Shown: positions 57,055 to 64,000 of the stretch, piece by piece | Numbering within the stretch: the first letter of the stretch is position 1 | Layout of the letters: every line of letters starts with the position of its first letter | DNA from: Morinoia aosen | Taxonomy: Eukaryota; Arthropoda; Malacostraca; Amphipoda; Talitridae | Assembly: GCA_030386875.1 (NCBI GenBank) | Contig: CM059576.1 | Location: forward strand, 68,881,581-68,945,580 | Direction: 5' to 3' | DNA: 64,000 nt | Program-made: the position numbers and the translations under genes | Notes under the pieces: generated by a model | What the model was told of the DNA's origin: nothing | Database searches by the model: none | Seen by the model: only the letters and a program-made list of their open reading frames with translations

Positions 57055-57365
57055 ATAGAAAAGAAACCATACAGTAAAAGTGGTGGCAGATAACCCACAA
57101 TTACCTAGAGTCTAAGAGGTACAGCAGGAGCCACAGAACTTACCACAGAACTTATATTGATGGAGTCAAAATTCAGAGCTTATTATCTCTGCAAAGTCTG
57201 ATTTTTTTTGTCACATAAAAATAAAATCAGACATAGTAGGGTTAGTAAGCTCTGAATTTTGACTCCATCAATATAAGTTCTGTGGCTCCTGCTGTTCCTC
57301 TTAGACGCCTCTAGGTAATTAAAGGTTATCTGCCACCACTTTTACTGTATGGTTTCTTTTTTATG
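57055..57365. mobile_element. Short fold-back repeat
   Basis: Two ~130-bp arms mirror each other around about 57210: AAACCATACAGTAAAAGTGG on the left and its complement at 57340-57360. A single half-copy is at 63342-63500. It lies within the hAT-like element and its relative at the window's right end, so it is probably part of that element's body. Confidence 0.65.
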
Positions 57366-57571
57366 TTTTTATCACAATAAAATGACTAAAAAACTTGGAA
57401 ATTAATATATTTTAGGTGTCCAAATAAAACCCAGACATATACTTAAGAAAATTTAGGTGTGCAAAAAAAACACATAAAAAACAAGTTTTTTTTGCAATGA
57501 AAAACAAGTTTTTTTTTGCAAAAAAAAACGCAATCAAATAAAACCGGTTTTTTTGCATCACTAGGCCGGGA

Positions 57572-58371
57572 TGCCACGTTGTGTGTGCCCTCAGATCTCG
57601 CACCTCTTCTCCTCTGTAATTCCACGAACAAAAGCCTCCCGATTCTTCATGTCAACTCATTGTATAGCTCTTACCTGATTCATTCTCAGAAGGTCTAGAC
57701 TGTTCTAAGCCACAGAGAAAGTCTCTCAATTTTGATTCGTTGGATGCTTGCATGTCCTGAAGTTTTGCACTCTGATTGGCGCACGCTCGATACCCCAAAC
57801 ATGTGATTCCTCAGAGAGCACACCATTGGTGTAGATGGTGCTGCTTTCTGCTTAAGCCTTACTCCTTCTCTTTTGAATCTGCACTCGCGCTACCCAGTTC
57901 AGCCAAAACCTCTGCCTTTTGATCCTAAGCCTGCGTGTGTGTGTGTATGTGTGTATTGTGTATCCCCAAGGTGGCTTTTCGATGCTCGAGAGCTAGCAAG
58001 TTTGAACGAGGCGCCGACCGCAGGTTTACGACTACACACATTCCAACGCTTGTAGCCCAGCAGAATGTTAAATTTCTCAAAATTTGTCGCAGCTCTCCGT
58101 GGTCTTGCCAAAAAAACATCATGTGATATATGTATTGCAACGTATTGCAACAGAAGTAAACACAGTTCTCCAATAAAGCCAGCAGAAAAGGGTGAGCCAA
58201 CAGACCTAAATGAAATATTATGACGTATAAAAATGTCATAGAGAAGTGCTGGCTGCATGCACACCAAAATTTCAATTCCACCTATTATAATGACGAAGAA
58301 TCATTGTTGTGCATTTTTCTACATATTGTCTGGATGTAATTTTTTCCACTGTGTCGCAGACCCTCTAAGAC
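57572..58371. other. Unassigned
   Basis: No supported gene. A (TG)n-type microsatellite lies at about 57932-57960. Two overlapping ~120 aa minus-strand frames (57899-58281) have no recognisable domain. Confidence 0.3.
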
Positions 58372-58402
58372 CTTCTCAGGGACCCAAGTTTGAAAACCAC
58401 TG
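58360..58402 (-). mobile_element. Possible hAT terminus
   Basis: On the minus strand it begins CAGTGGTTTTCAAACTTGGG, a terminal sequence characteristic of some hAT (Charlie-like) elements. No matching opposite end was found, so it is at most a fragment. Confidence 0.3.
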
Positions 58403-59229
58403 ACATAAAGCAGTAGAGAAGGTTGCCAGAAATGTAAATTTTCTTACAAACACAAAAAAAGAACATGAAACAATTCAAGTTTGTGACCGTCAATTCTGGA
58501 ATATAAGCGAAAAAAAAAGAATTTGCAATGCAAGTCTGACAAATGTCACGAGGATGCGACACGAAACACTTCGAAATAGAATGTCAACGGCTGATTTTCG
58601 TGCGTCATCCTAAAAAGCCATTCAGTAACTGAAAGAAAGTTCTCATTTCATTCGAAAAGACACATTATAAATTAAAGAAAATTGCGCAGAACAGCACGCA
58701 AAATGAAGAATGAATGTTAGGAAGGAAATGAAATTTTACCTAAAACAACTCAACCAAGGCGTTACATTACGTTAAATAAGATAGTTCAGACATGTTCAAT
58801 TATAAAAGTTGTTTTAAAAGAGGAAGGAGGAAGACATCATTAAGTAATAACCTATGGGAATGCAGGGTTTATGCACATGGTTTATAGAAACAGCACGTTT
58901 CACAGAAATTTATGCAACAAGGTGAAGTTGAAGCCGCAACGAATAGTGAAAAACAGGACTGCAGTAAACCAAAAAAATATGGTCCTTAACAAAACTAAAA
59001 ACATTTTCACAAAAACATGATCCCGTTAAATTTTCGTTCAGGGCCTCACATATTCCTCTCGTGAGCACTAATTCCCGTATACACAAAAGTAAAATTCTCC
59101 AGAGGTAGCCCTTAAGATCTTTAACCACACGGAAAAGAGACAATCTTTAAAGAATGTAAATTGTGATGCAGTGGTTAGACATTTGGATAGACCCATAAAT
59201 CTGCATTTCACATCTCGCAAGGAAACGCA
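58403..59229. repeat. Zinc-finger gene 3' flank with repeat R
   Basis: 58800-59115 is a diverged copy of repeat R (GTGAAAAACAGGACTGCAGT; TCACATATTCCTCTCGTGAG). The rest is unassigned. No clear poly(A) signal for the zinc-finger gene was picked out. Confidence 0.45.
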
Positions 59230-61317
59230 TTAATGTTTGCTAGCTAGGTGTTTTTCAACTTTACCCTTTCGAGCGGAAGAATACTTACATAATTCACACT
59301 TGAACAGCTGACCTTCACCATGTTTGCTAGCTAGGTGAAGTTTCAGATAACATTTTCGAGCGGAAGAATAGTTACATAATTCGCATTTGAACAGCTGACC
59401 TTCACCATGTTTGCCCGCTAGGTGAAGTTTAAGATCACTCTTTCGAGCGGAAGAATAGTTACATAATTCACACTTCAACAGCTGACCTTCACCATGTTTG
59501 CTGGCTAGGTGTCGTTCAAGATCACTCTTTCGAGCGGAAGAATAGTTACATAATTCACACTTCAACAGCGGGCCTTTACCATGTTTGCCCGCTAGGTGAA
59601 GTTTAACATTACTCTTTCTAGTGGAAGAATAGTTACATAATTCACACTTGAACAGCTGACCTTCACCATGTTTGCTGGCTTGGTGCAGTTTAACATTTCT
59701 TTTCCAAGCCGAGGAATAATCACATGATTCACACTTGAACAGCTGACCTTCACCATGCTTGCTGGCTAAGTGAAGTTTAAGACCACCCTTAGAGGCAGAG
59801 GAATATTCACACAATTCGCACTTGAACAGCTGACCTTCATCATGTTTGCTGGCTAGGTGAAGTTTAACATTACTCTTTCGAGCGGAAGAATAGTTACATA
59901 ATTCACACTTGAACAGCTGACCTTCTCCATGTTTGCTGGCTAGGTGACGCTTAATATCACCCTTATGAGCAACTGTATATGCACATAATTCACACTTGAA
60001 CAGCTGACCTTCTCCATGTTTGCGGGCTAGGTGACGCTTTATATCACCCTTACGAGGAGCTATATATGCACATAATTCACACTTCAACAGCTGACCTTCA
60101 CCATGTTTGCCCGCTAGGTGAAGTTTAACATTACTCTTTCGAGCGGAAGAATAGTTACATAATTCACACTTGAACAGCTGACCTTCACCATGTTTGCTGG
60201 CTTGGTGCAGTTTAACATTTCTTTTCCAAGCCGAGGAATAATCACATGATTCACACTTGAACAGCTGACCTTCACCATGTTTGCTGGCTAAGTGAAGTTT
60301 AAGACCACCCTTAGTGGCAGAGGAATATTCACACAATTCGCACTTGAACAGCTGACCTTCACCATGTTTGCTGGCTAGGTGAAGTTTAACATTACTCGTT
60401 CGAGCGGAAGAATAGTTACATAATTCACACTTGAACAGCTGACCTTCTCCATGTTTGCTGGCTAGGTGCCGTTTAGCATAATCCGTACGAGTAGAGAAAT
60501 AGTCACAGAACTCTGATTTGAACAGTTGTCCTTTCCTACCTTTGCTAGCTTGGTATGGTTCACGTTCGTTTCTAAGAGCAGAGTCGTTCAAGTTACGCCT
60601 GTAAAATCGACTTTGAACATGTCTGCTTATTTGAGGTCTTATTTTTCGTTTACCAGACAAACACTGTGTCAAGTTTCCTTCATTTGCCGAAGAATATTCG
60701 CAAACTTCACACTTGTACACTATACTATTGTTTAATGCACCTTTTTTAGGTGAATCAGAACTGGACTTGACGACAAAACAAGAGTTACATAAATCACATT
60801 TGCGCTCTTCCTGACCATGTTTATTACGTGGCTGTTCCCCCGTCATTTTCACACCTGGATATTGGTTACCCCCGGGTAGACCTTCGTACCGGCTTTCATT
60901 GTCATGCTGCTCCACTAAATGCCGCTTCAAAATACTCATGTCCATAGTGGAGTAATCACACAACCCACAATCGAAGTAACATCCTAATTTGTGATTGACA
61001 CGGAGGTGCAGCTCCATAAAGTTTCTCCTACCAGTGATGTTATCACAATGTTCGCACAGTAAGGGCCGTGACATGAGTCTGTCAGCAGGTGCGGCCTCAA
61101 CACCACTGCCGCTACTTGACACATCTGATGGTAACGAGTCAGCGCTTCCTTGAGATGCTGCAGCTGGTCCCTGATGAACAGCACTTGTGATGCACGCACC
61201 AGAGCTGCCTTCCCTCAACTCGTCCTCTGCTTCTGCGTGCCCTGAACGTGCCTCAGTGCAGTCATAGTCTACTTCCCTCTTGAAAGTAACTGCATGAGAG
61301 CCTGAACTTGAACTGGC
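59230..61317 (-). CDS. C2H2 zinc-finger protein, 3' terminal exon
   Basis: A 695-codon open exon, probably a nuclear DNA-binding regulator. It ends at TAA 59230-59232. It begins at a splice acceptor (TTCTTCCTCACAG ending at 61318); an in-frame stop lies 13-15 nt further upstream. After an acidic/Ser-rich start there are two separate fingers (CEHC...H, CGLC...H), three degenerate fingers lacking a Cys or His, and then 14 tandem fingers of C-x2-C-x12-H-x4-H. Each repeat is 29 residues (87 bp) with linker GEGQLFK in place of TGEKPF. Fingers 1-4 and 7-10 match in order (N/E/D/N-YSSA types), showing a block duplication. It is the only host gene in the window. The start codon lies in an upstream exon. 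Confidence 0.88.
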   Translation of the reverse strand, partial: ASSSSGSHAVTFKREVDYDCTEARSGHAEAEDELREGSSGACITSAVHQGPAAASQGSADSLPSDVSSSGSGVEAAPADRLMSRPLLCEHCDNITGRRNFMELHLRVNHKLGCYFDCGLCDYSTMDMSILKRHLVEQHDNESRYEGLPGGNQYPGVKMTGEQPRNKHGQEERKCDLCNSCFVVKSSSDSPKKGALNNSIVYKCEVCEYSSANEGNLTQCLSGKRKIRPQISRHVQSRFYRRNLNDSALRNEREPYQASKGRKGQLFKSEFCDYFSTRTDYAKRHLASKHGEGQLFKCELCNYSSARTSNVKLHLASKHGEGQLFKCELCEYSSATKGGLKLHLASKHGEGQLFKCESCDYSSAWKRNVKLHQASKHGEGQLFKCELCNYSSARKSNVKLHLAGKHGEGQLLKCELCAYIAPRKGDIKRHLARKHGEGQLFKCELCAYTVAHKGDIKRHLASKHGEGQLFKCELCNYSSARKSNVKLHLASKHDEGQLFKCELCEYSSASKGGLKLHLASKHGEGQLFKCESCDYSSAWKRNVKLHQASKHGEGQLFKCELCNYSSTRKSNVKLHLAGKHGKGPLLKCELCNYSSARKSDLERHLASKHGEGQLLKCELCNYSSARKSDLKLHLAGKHGEGQLFKCELCNYSSARKCYLKLHLASKHGEGQLFKCELCKYSSARKGKVEKHLASKH

Positions 61318-61330
61318 CTGTGAGGAAGAA
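61318..61330 (-). promoter_or_regulatory. Splice acceptor of zinc-finger exon
   Basis: On the minus strand TTCTTCCTCACAG precedes GCCAGTTCAAG: a polypyrimidine tract plus CAG. The exon would enter in phase 0. A second AG lies 20 bp inside (TTCAG before GCTCTC) and would give phase 1. Confidence 0.65.
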
Positions 61331-62965
61331 CTTTACTCGATTATTACTGGCAAGTGTTCTCGAGAAAAAAAAACACGTTATACGAAAAATTGTAATTAAA
61401 AGCAACTATGCACTTGGTAACCATGTACTTTAGAGACGAAGTTGTGCTCTAGAGCATATGTTCTTACTTTAATCTTGAGAAAATGCGCTCAACTGTTCAA
61501 AACAAAACAAAAAAGTTATGAAAATAATACAGGAAGCAAAAAATAAAGAACACACAAAATAAATTTGAAATGCACATTCTGCCTTCCCAGCCGGTTGATA
61601 CTTGAATATAGAGCAAAAGTTTAACGAAGTATTCATGCAATTGAAAATTACAAAACAAGACTCAATACAATACCGACAGTCAAAGATAGTCATTGTACGT
61701 GGTACAACAATTTTTGAAAATAAGATGTATTACACTAACCACCAATAAGCAATCAAATAGACAATTAATAATAATTTAACAGAATTGAAACTCGAAAATA
61801 ATGGAGAGTGCAGTGAAATTATTTTCTGGAACCAGAGTTAAAACATCGCTTAACAGCTGATGAGATATTATATTCTAGTGCCCTACCTCAGTTACCCCTC
61901 AAATCATATTCTAGTCTTTTTTGTGCTCAGTTATCTTAATATGTCTCAATGTAAATTTACTCAAAAAAAAAGTTCCAACTCCTACCGCAGGAGGAGCATA
62001 TAAGTAAGGCCGCTGCTTCACTCGCCTCAAACGGAACTCAATGGCTAGAGCAACAACACCAGGCCTTACAATATTATTATTATTATTTTTATGATGTAAG
62101 AAAGTTTTAGCCTCCCTTAACCATTATAAAGATGTTTTAAGAGAGGAAGGAGGAAGGCACAATTTAGTATGGAGTTGAGGGAACACAGAATCTATGCACA
62201 AAGAGCACAGAAACAGTAAGCCAAGAAAGAAGCTCATGAAACAAGAAAAAGTTGAAGAAGAAAGTAGGAGCTGAAAAACAGGACAGCGGTGAACCGAAAA
62301 AAGATGGTGAGTGACAGAAAAAAAAATCTACTCCATTTCAACACAAAGGAAGCCTACCTAACCTTTAGCTTGGGCCCTCACACAGTCCCCCTGGGAGCGC
62401 TAATTCCCATAGATACAACAGTTATATCCCCCTGAGGGGTGATGAAATGGTTTAGTAATGAATAAAGCGTATCTAAAGTGAGAGGCATTAAATCATTCAT
62501 AAAGTAATTGGAATATAAAATCCACTGAATGTCAAGTTTGGTCAATTATGTTAGAAATGCTCAAAACAATAAGAGGTGAGAGCAGTAACAATGATATAAA
62601 TGTCACAAAATAGGGGCCAAGAACAAGTAAAAACAGACATCATTGAAATAAATTCAAATTTTCTGCGGAATGATAAAAACTCCACTGAAATCAAACGGAG
62701 GCATTCAAGAAGAAAGTGAGTAAACAATTGGAAACATCCAACAGGAGTGTGTGTAACCATCGGAAACATTGAAGAGGTGAGTAAGCAATCAACAGAAAGC
62801 ACTCAAGAAGAGAGTAACGAACCAATCAGAAGCACTAAAGAGAGTAAGCAACCAAATAGAAGCACTCAAGAGAAGAGTTTTCAACCAATTAGAAACACTC
62901 CATAGGATAGTTAGCAACCAATAAGAAGCTCTCAGAAGGGGAGTGAACTATGATGAATATAGTGT
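61331..62965 (-). other. Probable intron of the zinc-finger gene, with repeat R
   Basis: A/T-rich with no supported exon. 62090-62440 is the best-preserved copy of repeat R. 62690-62945 holds a loose ~31-bp tandem repeat (AAGCAACCAATAGAAGCACT-like). Confidence 0.45.
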
Positions 62966-62971
62966 ACTCAC

Positions 62972-62999
62972 CTCGGTAACAAAGTCGTCTAGACATCAT
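62972..62999 (-). CDS. Candidate first coding exon of the zinc-finger gene
   Basis: ATGATGTCTAGACG at 62999 opens a short exon coding MMSRRLCYR, followed by a strong donor CGAG/GTGAGT (GTGAGT at 62966-62971). It leaves phase 1, which suits the alternative acceptor inside the main exon and not the stronger phase-0 one. It could belong to another transcript or be fortuitous. Confidence 0.25.
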
Positions 63000-63130
63000 T
63001 TCACCACACACTTGAGGTTTAGAGCACGGACGAAGGTGAGATTGTGAACTTGTCCCTAGTTTCAAGCATTATTATTATTGTTACTATTATCATCCATGTT
63101 TTTGCTTCTGAAAGTCAACCAGTGTTACCT

Positions 63131-63520
63131 GTGCCTAGTGATGCAAAAAAAAACGGTTTTATTTGATTGCGGTTTTTTTTGCAAAAAAAAACGTGTTTTT
63201 TATGTGTTTTTTTTTGTTTTTTTTGGTTTTTTTTGCACACCTAAATTTTGTTAAGCATATGTCTGGGTTTTTTTTTGGACACCTGAAATATATTAATATC
63301 CATGTTTTTTAGTCATTTCATTGTTATAAAAACATCAAAAAGAAACCATACAGTAAAAGTGGTGGCAGATAACCCACAATTACCTAGAGGCGTCTAAGAG
63401 GAACAGCAGGAGCCACAGAACTTATATTGATAGAGTCAAAATTCAGAGCTTACTATCTCTACTATGCCTGATTTTATATTTATGTGACCAAAAAAATCAG
63501 ACTTTGCAGAGATAATAAGG
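63131..63520. mobile_element. Relative of the large hAT-like element (partial)
   Basis: Starts TAGTGATGCAAAAAAAAACG at about 63131. It runs through A/T-homopolymer blocks, TATGTCTGGGTTT and TTTTTTAGTCATTTCATTG, then the half fold-back (63342-63500), mirroring 57563-57055. The opposite terminus was not found. Confidence 0.55.
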
Positions 63521-63534
63521 GTAAATCTGAAGGA

Positions 63535-63885
63535 TATGTCAATTATCGATTTTGTAAATTTTGATGCCTAACCTAAGCATAGTTAATTAGATCGAAATAA
63601 ACAAGTTTTCTTCTATGCACTTTCCGTCTCAAATGAGTATTTTATTAGTTATAGCGGTGAATGACTTACCGCAACTCCTGTGTTTGAAGCGGCAAGTAAT
63701 TCAAGGAGCACGTCGGACAGCAACACTGCAATGCGCACTCGCTTCCAGCGCGATCGTCATCAAAGACGAAACCAAACCTACCGCTATACCTCGTTAAATA
63801 CTCTTTTGACGAGAAAAGTGTATAGAAGAAAAGTTGTTTATTTCGATGTTTTTACCATGATTCAAGCAACAAAAATTTGAAAATT
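63535..63885. mobile_element. MITE, relative of 10858-11262
   Basis: Inverted arms: ATCGAAATAAACAAGTTTTC at 63591 mirrors TTGTTTATTTCGAT ending at 63847, with TTATAGCGGT/ACCGCTATA at the inner ends. Weaker matching continues outward to 63535 and 63885. A further half-copy starts at about 63925 and runs off the window. Confidence 0.6.
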
Positions 63886-64000
63886 GATGAGTAGCTGTTA
63901 ATTCGAGCGCATTCGTCATCATAGACGAAACTAAACTTATCGCTATAAATCGTAAAATACTCATTTGAGACGGAAGGTGCGTAAAAGAAAACTTGTTTAT

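Larger units (their letters stand above)
49880..57563. mobile_element. Large hAT-like non-autonomous element with nested insertions
   Basis: Starts TAGAGATGTGACTAAAA and ends TTTTTTTGCATCACTA, so the termini are TAGwGATG inverted repeats. It is flanked by an exact 8-bp direct repeat GGCCGGGA (49872-49879 and 57564-57571), the hAT-type duplication size. The 7684-bp interior consists of A- and T-homopolymer-rich repeats built around CATGGATATTAATATATTTT and TTTTTAGTCAT, into which other elements have inserted. No transposase was found. A relative starts at about 63131. Confidence 0.65.

Noticed and set aside
57899-58281. Overlapping 118-122 aa minus-strand frames as a gene
   Set aside because: No domain, two frames open together, and a microsatellite at one end; not supported.

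Overview
This is repeat-dominated nuclear DNA of an invertebrate, most likely an arthropod and probably an insect. The clues are two copies of an IS630/Tc1-mariner transposon whose transposase has the insect-type N-terminal HTH (DUF4817-like), a BEL/Pao LTR retrotransposon, CR1/Jockey-like LINEs, Penelope-like elements (PLEs), a tRNA-derived SINE, and one real-looking host gene exon encoding tandem C2H2 zinc fingers. Nothing bacterial is present. Most long open frames in the left 25 kb are artefacts of stop-free tandem repeats.

Left third (1-25 kb): three copies of a large, apparently undescribed composite fold-back element (called FB here). Each FB arm carries a 32/35-bp satellite array, then a conserved ~730-bp spacer, then an array of a 17-bp minisatellite. 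The arms are arranged head to head: FB-1 at 1-10618, FB-2 at about 16470-19880, FB-3 at about 23048-24860. Between them lie a MITE (10858-11262), a LINE 3' fragment split by transposon copy 1 (11574-13063), and two inverted PLE reverse transcriptase remnants.

Middle (25.8-49.9 kb): a nested stack. A 1.35-kb-arm palindrome (left arm 25797-27452, right arm from 27518) was hit in its right arm by a BEL/Pao element (27811-46611, TSD TATCT). The 3' LTR of that element was hit by a SINE (36585-36865) and by an apparently full-length 9.2-kb LINE (about 37128-46315, minus strand). The LINE ORF1 carries an OTU cysteine-protease domain. Further out, the same palindrome arm holds a 2.2-kb hAT-like element (46799-48986) that itself contains a SINE.

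Right (49.9-57.6 kb): a 7.7-kb region bounded by TAGwGATG termini and an exact 8-bp duplication GGCCGGGA, so it is probably a large non-autonomous hAT-like element. It is filled with A/T-homopolymer repeats, PLE inverted repeats with hammerhead-like cores, transposon copy 2 (51809-53298, catalytic triad intact), LINE fragments and a GIY-YIG-bearing PLE remnant. From 59.2 kb onward comes the zinc-finger exon (59230-61317, minus strand) with a good splice acceptor, its probable intron, and hAT-like and MITE pieces at the right edge.

Most protein-coding DNA here belongs to mobile elements. Copy 2 of the DDE transposon is the only element that looks intact. Coordinates of repeat edges are by eye and good to roughly 5-20 bp unless a duplication fixes them.
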